Positions 36,501 through 48,344 of a stretch of 64,000 nucleotides of DNA are shown here, piece by piece. The DNA is taken from assembly GCA_002633005.1 (NCBI GenBank), contig NMRA01000094.1, positions 460,597-524,596 on the forward strand, in the 5' to 3' direction. Source of the DNA: Phoronis australis (lineage: Eukaryota; Phoronida; Phoronidae). Both the position numbers and the translations under genes were made by a program. How positions within the stretch are numbered: position 1 is the stretch's first letter; every line of letters starts with the position of its first letter. The notes below the pieces were generated by a model that saw only the letters and a list, made by a program, of their open reading frames with translations, was not told the DNA's origin and did not search any database.

Positions 36501-39500
36501 CTGTCAGTATTGAAGACGTTGTCTGTACGGTAACAAACAAACAATTTGGTTTACTCAATATCGTCTTAAACACGAATTCACGGTTTCGTCCACTATCTTG
36601 AATATACAATTACATAATCAAATCGACTCACGTGCGTTCCCCACGTAAGTGGATGGGAAAACAAGACACGTTAAAACAAATACATGTTTAAGGAAATCTA
36701 CTAGAATGTCAAAAAGTTGCAACTGTGACATTTCCCAAAATGTTCGAGATTGTCACATGTTTTTTTCTGACAACTGCGCACCTTAAAATGTCGTGATGAC
36801 CGTAAAATCCGGTAATTTGCAAAGTTTGGCATTTTTTACGAAGTCCTATGTTGTGTCAGTATTGCCCTCGATACAAAGAAAAAAACATGCCGTTAAATTA
36901 TTACACTTGTAATCGAACAATCACCCCGCTATCGGCTAAGCAGTAAAGCCGAGATCCAAGGGATAAAAATTAACTTCATGAATAATGTGAACGTTTCTGT
37001 ATCCAGGCACACCATCTGAAGTATACACGTACACGTGTACTGTTGACGTAAATTGATTATCAAATGCCGTTTTCACTATTTACTAGTTCTTTTAGAGAAA
37101 ACTGTATTTTATTGTCAGGTCAACGGCAAGAATTGGAGAAAACGCAACGAATTTTATTTTTTATAAAAGTTCATAACTTCAAGAAGTATATCGAATCTAA
37201 AAATAATTCAAACCGTTAATGGCCGCCCTTACACTCAACATTTGGATTTTGTTTTTGCTGTGGGTGGCGCTGAACTCAGTGCTAAAATTGAGATCTGTAC
37301 TTAACACACTCCCGCCACCGGTCAACAAATTAATGCAAAGTGGTCTTGGTTGTCAATTGTTTTTGATGATTTATGCTGAAACCAAACACACTTAAAATAT
37401 CATCAATTTCAATTGTTCTGTGAACTGACACTTTCAGGAAGCCATATTTGAGCAATGGAAGGAGGCTATTTTTGGCCTTGTTGCAAATTAAAGTGGCCGG
37501 CCGTAGATTATGATAGAACAAATCACTTTTCGAATAGGACTTTTATAATTAATGTTAAACTCAAAAATTGCATGAAACGAAACCTGTAACAGCGTTATTT
37601 AAAATCCAAATCTGAACATTTATATCATGTTATTTATGCTGTTGTTTTGCTCTGAATGTACATTGTACCGTTCTTTTTTGCTAAATTTTCTAAGAACATG
37701 GTCTCGTCACCCGATTAATGGCAGATTGTTAAAAAGTAAAAAAGTTCTGCTGCCTTACTTTTAGTGACTGTAGATATTTGGCTAAGTACTTGGACTAGGT
37801 CATTAACACCAAGAATGTTGTTAACTTGTTAGGGTTCTTTGTCCCAGAAAGTTCTTTATTTTAAAACCCAATATTTCGCATGAATTTCACGCATACTTGT
37901 GAAAATGTAAAATTTGAAGGAAACACGTCAGTGCGTATGTTCACACCACTGCCTGGAGAGCGTTCAGTAACGCTAGTGTCTGGTTAGAAAAATAACATCT
38001 CGCGAGATTCTGCACTATATCGCCTTGTATTTTCTTGCAATGGGACAGTTATTGAGCTCTATCCTCATCTTCACAACGATTTTTAGAGTAGACGCCGTGA
38101 CATATTTCCTAGGAAGTTTCACACGAGCCATCAGTGTGTATTCTTGTTACTATACATGTACAGCATTCAATTCTCTCGAGCAAAGAATTACATCTTTTCA
38201 TCATGCTGTTATTATTGAACAATGAAAGGTCCTAGAGAACATGCAAACATAAGCGCTTGAGTATTCAGGGTTATCGTTAAAACAATCTATTTGAGCCTCA
38301 TCAATAGTGATATTGTATTTAAAGTAGACTCAATTCCCCTGGTTTTTGCATGGGTACCGAGTCAAGTGTTAGTGAGATGATGTATTGATAAAAATGACAA
38401 CAGATGAACTTTGTTGACTGAAAAGAGCAGCCGCCTGTAGGAGGTAAAGTTGTTGTAATTATTACTGAAAAATTTGTTTTTTGCCTCCTCTAAATTGCGA
38501 GAGTAAATAATGAACATAATTTACCGCAGTGAATTACTGACGTTAAATTGCTACCGAAAATTACCCACGGCCATGAGAAGCGTTAAGGTTCATCAAAGCT
38601 CACGTGACCTATCGAACATTCTCTCACGATTATCCTGAAAGTGTCCAAAATTTGCCAGCGTAGTTTCGGGCAGCACATTCCCCACAACGATTGCTCAGTC
38701 TGTGATCCTCAAGACCACGTAGTTCGTCCAAGGAGTGTAGTACATTAGAGAGTTCACTTTTGAGTTCCCTGTTATCGCTGCTACTAGCGCCGCCATGTAG
38801 CGAATAAGTAAGGGTCAAATACGAAGCGCGATAGCAATGGCGAAGGGCGGCTTTTGCAGCGCAATAAATTGCACATATTCATCATGTTTCCTGTGAATCC
38901 CGAAAAGCAATGATTATTTGTTATTCAATAATATGATAAATTGTCTTTCATTTTGTGTGTCAAAATGTAAACATGTAAATAACCCGAACCACTCAGGGAT
39001 AGAAACACAATACTCATGGCCATGGATCAATATGACCTGTGACGGCCACAGTCACAGCCACATTGCCTCAAATCTATCTATGAGTCAAATTAGAGAATCT
39101 GTGGGTCTCGGTGAAAAATTTGGCATAATGTGCCAGTTGGCCAAAGTTAAGCAACCCCAGTCATCACACTTTGAAAAGTTGGAAAATACCCAGGGTGCCC
39201 TGACATGATCACAGGGGCATGGCCACCGGTCATTACAAAACGTCCTTGGGGGCATGCACAAAACGACTGAGAGGGCCAAATCTTATTACCACCTCAGCAA
39301 ATGTTGCCAATGGTCAGGGGAGCAACCAAAATTTGTGACGATGGGAGGGACTCAACATTCATTTGGCATACCCCATTGGTTTTTACCTGTTTAGCATTCC
39401 TCCCATGTTCCCCCCTAGGAGGGAATCAACACCCATTTGGCATCCACCTGATTCATGTACCTGGTTTGCACTCCTCCCTTATACTCTCTTTTGCTGGCAC

Positions 39501-42500
39501 CTGGGGGCAACTCCCCCCTGAACCCCCAGGAGCAATCCCTAAAATTATGTATTCCATGGAGGTATGAAATGTTAAAAGGAACGGTAATATGCGTTATTAA
39601 GAACTCAAACATGAAAGAAACCATAATGTCTTTTGAAGGTAGCTTCGAGAGAATGTAAGCAAATACACTTTAATATTGATTAAAGCACACATTTTCATTC
39701 TCATTCGATTATAAGTGGATGTTTGTTTACGCATTTTACCCATTTTCAACCACACAGTGATTTTATTGCACGTCGAACGTCAATAAAGTATAAATTTATC
39801 AGTGTTTGCATAGTTCGGACTCCGCCGCTAAATTAGTGTTGCTTATTTGCCGCTTGGGGCGCTAGTTTTACGACCGATAACCATGGCGACGAATGGCAAG
39901 ATGGCGGAGTGAACAGTCCTATTGTACTACACTCCTTGGTTCGTCTTTGAGTGGATTTTCTGTATGCTCGACTGACGTCACTGGACGGTCACTCAATAGT
40001 TCTGACCTTTGTGGCATACATGTACGTTATAAAAATGGTTGCTGGTATCGATTTTTATCTACAGAATGATTTCAATAATTTTCTAAGACATTCGTGTTTC
40101 CTATTGTCTATTTGAAATTAGAATATTCATCATCATTTCTAAAATCTATTGGTCTAGCTACTGCAACTGCTAGCCTATTTTGGTCAGTCCTTTCTCTGGT
40201 CATCTTCAGGTGTTACAGCGTGGTTTTAGAAGAATGAGTACAGATGTATGATACACCTGAGGTGGCAGTGATTAGCCCTTTTTTCTTGGCAGAAGCTGGG
40301 ATTGAATCAGGGACCTTTGAATTATCAGGCCAGTACTCTAACCACTGCAGCACGGATTCATTCACTAACTTAGAGGGAAATTGGCAATGTTTATATCTTC
40401 CTTAGGAGTCTTATCCAGAGGTTGGTGCGAAAAGATTTTAAAAATGATGTTACCATATCACCACCTCAAAGCGGTTTTACGAAGACAGAATATCCATGAT
40501 AGCTACAGACCATCTTAATAGTACACATTGGGGATTGTTTATTCCCAGCCTGTGCGCCCTTCTTCAACACAGCAAATTAGCAATTCTGCTTCCGTGTCTT
40601 GCACTGCAGGTCATGTCTTGTCTAAATTGTAATTCATCTACACTAACATCTACCTAATACAGGTAAGCAGGTGTGTTTTGGTGTAACACCTGTCTCAATG
40701 ACAAACGACTTCCAAGTAAAACTTCGTTTAAGTTGATCTCAAAAGCTTATTCTACATTTTATTGAACACGGTAGCATGACATCACTTCAGAAATACCAAT
40801 GACAGACGTCATTTGTTGCGCATGCGTTGTCTACGAACAGTAATGCTATTTTCATTCATTTTAGGTACCATCCAACCGGAATTGTATCAAAAAAGTAACC
40901 TGGTTCTCCGACAGCAAAGTAGCTCGGAAAAGAATCTGGGTAAAATACACGTTCGACTTCGATATGACTTCAAAACGTCAGACCTTGTTGTTCACCTCAT
41001 TGAAGGTGAGTGAGTAAGTGTATTTAGAGAACCGTCTGAGTCTTAGGACGGGGTACCTCAGTGAAAATGAAGAATCGAAACATCTAGACTGAAAATCTAG
41101 GCTTCTGGATCTAAAGTGGGACATCTGGATCTATGCCAAATACAAGGGTCAAATGTCCCCTGCAACACCCAAAAACGCCCGGCGGCGTTTATTTTTAATC
41201 GAGCTGGAAAATAGGGGTCAATCGTATGGAAAATCACAAAAATATATGACAATACGCCACGTAGATCAAAAACAAGCTTTTCTGAATGTGTGACCGGATG
41301 CGGGATAAACTTTCAAAAAGCCGGACAATTCTGCCAAAACTAGCGGGATAGTCGGCAAGTATGCAACAGGTTTATAAACAAGAGTTAGCGGTACATGTTC
41401 ATCAAGAGCAGAATGAGGATCACTGTCTCTTACGACGTTTGAAATATGCTTGACCAAATCCCTTATCTGTAATAATTCAAGTTGGAACACACGCAGATAT
41501 GCAGCACTTAGGAGGGACGTTTTGATCTTTGCACCATACACCGCGCCGTGACAAGCAATTTAATTTCGCCTGGTCATTTTCCAAGCTTATGGAATCATTT
41601 CTAAGTCCGTATGAAGTGAGACCGATTTCACGAGTGGTCTAACCAAAAGTTGTTTTTGACAGAAGGGCGCGGGTTAGTTTCTTTTAAGCCGCATCACATG
41701 AACACCGTGATGAACTCGCCGTCCTTCAAGAAACTAACTTTTGATTTAGACCTTTAGTCGCTACACATTCTTCTCGCTTTGTTCTTGGTCATATTAAAAT
41801 TGAGTGTTCATATTGCTTGAGATCAGGTTGAATAAGTTGGTTTGACACGCTGAATCATTTCATTTGCCTACCACGGTTGAAATCATGAACAAATTCTAAA
41901 TCTTGATAAAAACTAGTTGAGGTCAGTTTGATGACTGTAACAGTTTTGGCGGATGGCGAGTTTTCTTAAATCCTCGAGAATACGCAAACAAATATGTTTG
42001 TGGATTATTGTTTTGAAGACCGTCTGTATACACAGAAACACAATATCTTTGGGGATATTTAATTAGCCTACGTTTATATATGCAAATGGTCGGAAACTTT
42101 CCCGTTCCTCCGAGTTCGCTGTGCTAGAGCTAGTAGTGCGTTCTATAGACCCAAAAAAACCGCCAGACCAGCCAATGCCATACATTACATGCCAGACCAG
42201 CCAATGCCATGCACTACATGCAGGACCAGCCAATGGCATGCATTACATGACTACCCTATGCCACGCACACATGCAATACCACCCAATGGCATGCATTACA
42301 TGATACACCACCCAATGCCATACATTACATGTAAGACCACCCAATGCCATGCACTGCATGCAAAACCAGCTAATGCTATCATGATCACACAATGCCGTGC
42401 ATTACATAACCACCCAATGCCATGCGTTACATGCAAGGCCACCTAATGGCATACATTACATGTCAGACCAGCTAATGCCATGCACTGCATGCAGGACCAG

Positions 42501-45500
42501 CCAATGCCATACATTACATTTCAGAACACCCAATGCCACGCATTACATGCAAAACCACCCAAGGGCATACATTACATGCCAGACCACCCAATGCCATACA
42601 TTACATGCCAGACCACCCAATGCCATACATTACATGCCAGACCACCCAATGCCATACATTACATGCCAGACCACCCAATGCCATGGACTGCATGTAAGAC
42701 CACCCAAGGGCATACATTACATGTCAGACCACCCAATGCCATGCACTGCATGTAAGACCACCCAATGTCATACATTACATGTCAGACCACCGAATGCCAT
42801 GCACTGCATGTAAGACCAGCCAATGCCATGCATTACATACAAAGCACTAAGTGTAATATTCTTGAATCCATGAAACGCAACTCAGCTGCAAGCCCTTTGT
42901 TAAACACAAATATCTATAAAATATTGCTTACAAGAGTATTCTAGGAAAATGTCGGTTAATGAATGAGAGACCCAGAGTAATTTCAGCGATAATTGATTTA
43001 TTGATTTGTTAATTGATTGAATGGTTGGTAATATGGTTGCCTCATTCATGGAGGTCGCTACAACGGTCCATTATCTGCTATAAAATGTTCTTTTTCGCGC
43101 TTTTTAAAGTTTGGAAATGTTTAATTCATATCTTCTCAAAAATAAAAACTCCAATTCACGACAAAGCAGGCTTAACGCAGATTTTCGAACTTTTTGAAAC
43201 AGAAATAATTATATTGCCACATTCTGATTATTTTATTTTTGACATTTGTATTATGTTCAATACGGTTATGTTTTTATTACGCGTTTTTTTTTAATTTGAA
43301 TAAGGTTCAAGCGGAAGTGTGTTGATAGGCTCGTCCTAGTTCATAAGTTTTACGAATTCAAACGGTAGTCGACAACGGGTCGATAGAAAACTCCGGAGAA
43401 TCGGTAAGAGCATGGGGTTGATAAAGGATCGATGGAATGTGCTCAATTGTGAGTCTCATGAACAAAAATTAGTTTGGTGTGTGATTGTTTATTATAACCA
43501 TCCGAGCTGATACAAGAATTTTTAATTGGACAGCAGGATCACTTACCTGTATATGCAAAAAGAGTCAATAAACCTCTCTGTAAAAGAACACTCAAGGCAA
43601 AGTCAAGCACGTGAGCAAACTGCAGAGGATATACAGTTGATCAGTCATTGGAATCACACACGTCAAACAGAATAACCTTAGACTATCATGTTTTCTCATC
43701 TACGACAGATATTTCTCAATGGATCACTTGTCAGTGACACTACACTGCAAATACGAGTCACATTTCCAAACTGACGTCTTGTTGAGTGCTTTCTATTGAC
43801 TGTTTTGGCACTTTTGGGAGGGTTCTGGGGACAGGCTCCCTAGCTTTTTTGGGTTCTGGTGACACATTCGTTTATTTTAATTCGCACGCACCTCTAATCT
43901 AGTCGGGATTCTGTTGAATATAACAAAACAACATGGCATCGCTCCTTCCACCAACGACCAACAGAGAATACGGAGGTGACCAGTCTTAGGTATTACGTAA
44001 TGATTGCTCACGTGAAGGGCAAATTAGATCACTCTGTTGGTTGTCTTTGCCATGCTTAATGAAGGTTTGTTCAAACAGATCAATACAGATCTCTTTGTGG
44101 CACTGTGTGCCACACTTGAGTTGGTGATAACACGTAAAGAAATAGCATGAGGTTAACCAATTCAACTCCATTCAAAAATCTATAAACAGATATAAGTACT
44201 AATGTCCTTGAGTTAATTATATTACGGATAGCCCAAAGCGCTAACTCTACCTCGTCAGAGCATAATTGACAGGAAAAGACCGGAGAGTCATGAGTATCCA
44301 AGCAACTAAGTACAGTTTTACCTGCTAAGAGAACTTTAATACCACGCAATCTTCGACATCCGTGACGCGCAGTCATTAACTAAGCTAAATTTATGTAAAC
44401 CTTTTGTTCTATTAAATGCAACAATATCCTCGATTACTCTTTTAATGGTTTTCAGCATTGGAATATTCTGAGCAATATTTTTAGAGTTATTTCAGCCTTT
44501 AGTTTTCATTCTATCTCTAAAAACAAACATGAACTCAAAAATACTGTCAAAAATAACAAATTGAACGACTTAAAATTTGTCATTGCTCAAGTCTTTTTAG
44601 CAACTTATCAGCATTATTATTATTGTTGTTGTTGTTGTTGCCGTTGTTGGTGTTGTTGTTATTGTTGTTGTTATTGTGCCTAAACGTGTGCAGTATCACT
44701 TAACATTATCAGCGATACTTATAAAAACCGAACAAGACATTAAGTAACTCAAAGTCCTAATAATAAAAACATGTAAATGAAGATAAACCTATGTAGTCTA
44801 AGCAATATTAAGTGATTAAAACATGTATGAATATGAAAATATATAATAAAATATCTGCTAAAAGCTGAGGTATTTCCAAAAGAAACGTAGTTTAAACAGT
44901 TTGAAGTGAAATATACGTGCAGTATGATATGCGTCTTTGAATAATATTTTAATTACTCCCTGAAGGATAGGTAATTCCATAGATAGTCTATGGTAATTCC
45001 ATAGATAGTCTATGGTAATTCCAATCGTTGCTGTCATCACACTGCTGTTTACTCCAAAACAACACCGGCAACTGAATTTAAAAAAGCCTCAGCTCATCAG
45101 ACTTTGTTTTTACGCGTGGTACTATCAGTTCGTGAATGCGAGGTGACGTATGTAATTAAAAATGTTTTGAAAAGTTACCCTACACATACATATGTGCCCG
45201 AAAGGGAATTTTAAATATTATGCGAAATTTATAAACATGTAGCTGAAGGCTCATTCAGTGAACCATTTTATATGAGTAGTACTTTAGCATTTGACATTTA
45301 AGAACGTTTGTGAACATAGCTTATTGCCTTTTATGCGATCAAGCGAATGAATGACATGCTTAGCGAATGTTTTTGCCTTTTAACCTAGGAAGAATGGAAA
45401 TTGTTGGCTTATGATTCGCCAACAATCGCATCTGGGTATGAGTCGTCTTTAAACATGACATGGGAGAACTACAGGGACTAAAGGTGTTGATCATTAACGT

Positions 45501-48344
45501 TGTCATGGTAACGTTGAAACCCATTCACAACGTTGGCTGTCATTCAACTAGTTAATAAAAGTCTGATATATCACCACGTGAAACTCATCTTTTGTTCCCC
45601 TTGGTGTGATATATTATCATTGTTCAGGAAAGCGTAAAATCTGTTCAAACCATTGTGGAGTTCGTCCATGAACCGGCCGCGTGTTTGCTGAGGCCGTGAG
45701 AAACGTATTTTTGAATCATGTTACCACGATCCGTTCTACCAATCATAGTTTTATAGGGCACCGCAAAGTCTGTGGTGGAGACTCGAGTTCCTTGGTAATA
45801 CAAATATCATAATGCATTTTGTTAAGTAATTTGAATTATTTTTGTGCTGTATTTCAGCCCAGAATTTGCCTGCTATGGACATGGTTGGTGGATTTAGCGA
45901 CCCGTATATCACAGTAGATCTGCTGCCTCCTATAGATTCTAAAGCCAGAAAATCCGGAGTGAAACGTAACACGCTCAATCCGTTGTTTGATGAAGTGTTT
46001 AAATTTCCCATAACTTTTGACGAACTGAAAGAGCGACAGGGTGTTTTCTCTGTTTATGATTACGACAAGTTCTCCCGGAATGACGTCATTGGACAAGTGA
46101 TCGTAGACTTTAGCGCGATAGATGTCAGCTCAAGCGTGGAACTGTGGAGTGACATACAGTCTTTTAAAGAGGTAATGTTTTTGTGACATACATATGTATA
46201 CCTACGATACAGATTTTGCAATTCTAAATCTTACTTTTGTTAGTTACAATCTCCCAACGAAGCAAACGTTGATACATGGACGAGTGCTATTCACCATGAC
46301 ATGAATCGGTTTGCGTACTCCACTGGTCATATTTATCGTCCATTCTGTATTTGCGCACTCCACTTGCCAAATTTGCCGTACATCCTGCATTTTTAACAAT
46401 TGCTCCTGATCGGGTTACCGTCGCCATTTTCATTGATAAGCCTACCGAAAATTACGTGATGTTTGTGACGTTTTGCTTTGGAACCGGCCGAGTGTTTCTT
46501 TTGATTGTGGCAAAATCAATTTGCATACGACCTCGGGTCAAGGGGAAGGCATTATCGATTTATGTTGCTGCTAACATTCTCACGTGGCGCAAGTATGCAT
46601 AACATGCGCGCATCCAGCCTAAAAAATGAGGGGCTCGAATTTTTGAGAATTTTACTAAAAAACGGGCTACGTTCAGAGCTAACGGTTGCATCTGCGGATC
46701 TTTGTCTCGTTTCCTACTTTTCGGATTTTTTGCTTGTGTGGGGAGGACCTTTTTGCCCATTTCGCCAAATGGGGGGCTCGAATGAGCCCCCTTCCCCTTG
46801 GGTGCTCGCACGCATAACCTTGCAAAGACTATATTTTACAACAAAAGCAAACGCAAGATGAACGTTGAAATGTTAAGCCATGAGATTTTCAAGCAAATCG
46901 TGTTTTTTCATGTCACCGTGTTTAGCAGGCTAAATAACCTCCATGTCCCTGCTAATGCTCAGCACGAGTCATTGTGTCAGATTCAGGAATCGCAATCACC
47001 ACAGGTTGCACAAACCTGGTCCAAACATGCGGCCATTCAGTTAGATTTTTTGTATTTCTGGGTTCTTTGAGTGCTACCTGGTCGTTGAGCAGCAATGTCT
47101 GCACTTGGTTGACTTCGCCGGTTCTGCTGGATCAACCAGCTAAGACATCTGATTGGTTTATAAGTAGGAAGTTGTCACCGGGAACTCATCAGCCTCCCGT
47201 TCATTAACGGTAATACCTCGCTAAAAAGCAAGACTTTGCGATATTACATGAGATATTGCCATGTATTTTAAATGGCATCACGTGATTTTGGCTTGATTTT
47301 AGCTGGGTCCTAGCGTTACTGAACGCACGCCAAGTGTCTTAGCCGGTTGACCTGGCAGAACCGCGGTCAAGTCACTCAAGGGTATCCAATGCCACAGGGA
47401 CGCCAAGTGGCCGCCAAACCTGACCTACCGCAAGAAATTAATTTACAGGCAGCGGCTACAGTCTAACTGTCTGCTGTCACTCTTGGAATATTATAGACCG
47501 ACTTTATGACAATGAAGGCCTAATTCGACGTTTTCAGCCAACTAAACTGGCGAAATTCAGCTTCAAGTAAACGTGTCAACAAAACGCTAGAATAAGACAA
47601 ACTATTAATAATATGCGTGAACATTCAGCAACTTTCCTTCTTTGTTTCAGTCGAGAGACGATTGGGGCCAACTACTTTTGTCTCTAAACTATCTGCCGGC
47701 TGCGGAGCGCCTCACTGTGGTGATAATGAAAGCTACAAAACTGAAGGGTGCAACGTCTTCTGCTACCTTAGGTATTCGGCTTTTGGCAAGAAATGTTATC
47801 ATACACTCTCCTGATCGGAACAGATTTTCAAATTAGTCAGTTCTTGTTTTATTTTCGAAAACTGAGAGCAAGTTGTCGCTTATAATCAGTGTTCAAGATG
47901 ACCACGTGTCATTTGTAACTCGCTCAGTACGCTCAGACGACTCGTGTGGGTCGAATGACAGGTTCAAAGTTAGACACAAGAGATGATCATATTATATTTG
48001 CATTACACAACAAATTAGCATTCCATGTTCACTTTCTAGATCCATACACAAAAGTGTCTGTACTTAATGATGGCAAGGTGATAAAGAAAAAGAAAACGAC
48101 GACGCAGAAGGGCACGTGCGAACCGGTGTGGAACGAAGCAATGGTTTTTCACGTATCCGCAGCCATGTTGGACAAAATTTCATTGGAAATATCTCTTGTT
48201 CACCATGACCCTTCTGGCGCTCGTGATGTCGTCGGTCACGTGATTATGAACAAGGACAGACATGGGAAAGAGGGGTCTCACTGGAAAGAAGCTTTGATTC
48301 ATTCAAGGAAAACCATAGCGTTATGGCATAAACTTCACAAGTGA
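30338..48344 (+). CDS. synaptotagmin, six exons, synaptotagmin-12-like
   Basis: Joined exons 30338-30541, 33961-34174, 40865-41005, 45858-46171, 47651-47771 and 48040-48344 encode 432 aa; every intron is GT-AG and the phases agree (0, 1, 1, 0, 1). Residues about 5-30 form one membrane helix, followed by CWWRRKR and a Lys-rich stretch. A Ser/Thr-rich linker precedes C2A (about 165-290) and C2B (about 297-432). C2A keeps five aspartates at the calcium sites (194, 201, 254, 256, 262), with a first loop one residue longer than in synaptotagmin-1. C2B has Thr326 and His386 at two of the five sites, keeps Asp332, Asp388 and Asp394, has a KKKK patch (347-350) and ends in the usual WHKL. Synaptotagmins act in membrane traffic and exocytosis. 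Assignment to subtype 12 rests on C2B resemblance and is tentative; 17- or 4/11-like types are alternatives. Confidence 0.92.
30542..33960 (+). other. synaptotagmin intron 1
   Basis: 3.4 kb, GT-AG. Its last 770 bases are largely a minisatellite that stops about 40 bases before the acceptor. No other gene was recognised within it. Confidence 0.8.
33190..33925. repeat. ~35-46 bp minisatellite, about 18 copies, in intron 1
   Basis: Units share GGTGTGAATGAGTGTGACGG and CAGTCCACCTCATGGCA; shorter units lack one internal GTGTGA-type block. ORFs through it on both strands are translations of the repeat. Confidence 0.95.
33961..34174 (+). CDS. synaptotagmin exon 2 (cytoplasmic linker)
   Basis: Starts after ATTACAG and ends G|GTAAGT. 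Of the three AGs in the acceptor region (ending 33960, 33968, 33973), only the first keeps the frame from exon 1. It encodes a Ser/Thr-rich linker with TDVDNVSINSIVSS, probably disordered. Confidence 0.85.
34985..35206. repeat. ~61 bp tandem repeat, 3.5 copies
   Basis: Units share CCTGTCACTCCTGGGGTCG, GCGTA and TTTCCTAGCCCTCTAAC followed by a TGA(C/T)TCATT end. Confidence 0.95.
35301..35376. repeat. 40 bp direct duplication carrying CRE sites
   Basis: Two copies at exactly 40-base spacing share GTGCTGACGTCATACCACAC. Each contains the palindrome TGACGTCA (cAMP-response-element consensus), and the second also contains CACGTG. A regulatory role in the intron is possible but not shown. Confidence 0.85.
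35874..36025. mobile_element. short TIR MITE, family M, copy 2 (best preserved)
   Basis: The left end GCCTCCCGTTCAGTAACG then CTAGGACC is matched by the reverse complement of the right end (GCGTGCGTTCAGTAGACG then CTAGGACC). The centre contains CTTCGCGAGATTACGTGAG and CACGTGA. The right arm carries a small internal duplication of CTAGGTCCTAGCGTA. Length is about 150 bp and it is non-coding. Confidence 0.85.
37958..38060. mobile_element. short TIR MITE, family M, copy 3 (degraded)
   Basis: The left end GCGTTCAGTAACGCTAGTG, the central CTCGCGAGATT and the TGTATTTT block match copy 2; the right end is too changed to define. Confidence 0.6.
40155..40370 (-). mobile_element. tRNA-derived SINE in intron 2, antisense
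   Basis: On the minus strand a tRNA-like head (about 40350-40285) has an A box TGGTTAGAGTACTGG, and about 35 bases later a B box region TGATTCAATCCC followed by a CCCAGCTTCTGCC end, in the spacing of a polymerase III promoter. The body continues to about 40155 and contains a TCAGGTGT..ATGACCAGAG..GACTGACCAAAAT motif shared with the loop of the 7.9 kb hairpin. The 3' tail is unclear. Confidence 0.7.
40865..41005 (+). CDS. synaptotagmin exon 3 (start of C2A)
   Basis: Acceptor TTTTAG, donor G|GTGAGT. The exon begins with two bases of a split Gly codon and ends with one base of a split Ala codon. It encodes the beta strand motif LGKIHVRLRYDF and SDLVVHLIE at the beginning of C2A. Confidence 0.92.
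42160..42840. repeat. 30 bp minisatellite, about 22 copies, in intron 3
   Basis: Units share CCAATGCCATACATTACATG and a CAGACCAC spacer. Because the unit is ten codons long, it produces ORFs of up to 138 aa in more than one frame; these are artefacts of the repeat. Confidence 0.95.
44971..45022. repeat. 22 bp tandem repeat with internal palindrome
   Basis: GGTAATTCCATAGATAGTCT recurs at 22-base spacing. Each unit includes the inverted pair CCATAGA..TCTATGG. Confidence 0.9.
45858..46171 (+). CDS. synaptotagmin exon 4 (main part of C2A)
   Basis: Acceptor ATTTCAG, donor GAG|GTAATG, phase 0 at the end. It carries QNLPAMDMVGGFSDPY, TLNPLFDEVFKF and VYDYDKFSRNDVIG, i.e. both calcium-binding loops of C2A with all five aspartates. 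Confidence 0.95.
46590..46815. repeat. interspersed repeat, copy 2 (first copy 1985-2215)
   Basis: Same ordered blocks as the first copy, ending with GGGGGGCTCGAATGAGCCCC. Its two ends (GCGCGCATCC and GTGCTCGCACGC) are weakly complementary. Confidence 0.6.
47193..47330. mobile_element. short TIR MITE, family M, copy 4
   Basis: The left end GCCTCCCGTTCATTAACGG and right end GGTCCTAGCGTTACTGAACG followed by CACGC correspond to copy 2, as do the internal CGCTAAAAAGCAAGACTT and TGTATTTTAAATG blocks. Confidence 0.85.
47651..47771 (+). CDS. synaptotagmin exon 5 (start of C2B)
   Basis: Acceptor GTTTCAG, phase 0 in; donor G|GTATTC, phase 1 out. It encodes GQLLLSLNYLPAAERLTVVI, the typical first strands of C2B, then the first loop with Thr326 where an aspartate is usual. 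Confidence 0.92.
48040..48344 (+). CDS. synaptotagmin exon 6 (C2B and C-terminus)
   Basis: Acceptor CTTTCTAG; the split codon gives Asp332 of DPYTKV. It encodes the KKKK patch, EPVWNEAMVFHV, LVHHDPSGARDVVGHV (His386 at a usual Asp), HWKEAL and the terminal WHKL motif, then TGA at 48342-48344. Confidence 0.94.

Larger units (their letters stand above)
34175..40864 (+). other. synaptotagmin intron 2, repeat-rich
   Basis: 6.7 kb, GT-AG. It contains a 61 bp tandem repeat, a 40 bp CRE-bearing duplication, two family M MITE copies and a tRNA-derived SINE. No extra exon was recognised. Confidence 0.75.
41006..45857 (+). other. synaptotagmin intron 3
   Basis: 4.9 kb, GT-AG. It contains the 30 bp minisatellite at 42.2-42.8 kb, an imperfect TTG/TTA simple repeat at about 44610-44680 and a 22 bp palindromic duplication at 44971-45022. 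No exon was recognised in it. Confidence 0.75.
46172..47650 (+). other. synaptotagmin intron 4
   Basis: 1.5 kb, GT-AG. It contains an interspersed repeat at 46590-46815 and a family M MITE at 47193-47330. Confidence 0.8.

Noticed and set aside
39880-39915. ATG with a strong context near GGCAAGATGGCGGAG
   Set aside because: The frame stops after nine codons and the site is inside a synaptotagmin intron.
42121-42813. Overlapping plus-strand ORFs of 60-138 aa
   Set aside because: They follow a 30 bp tandem unit in several frames and lie inside a synaptotagmin intron.
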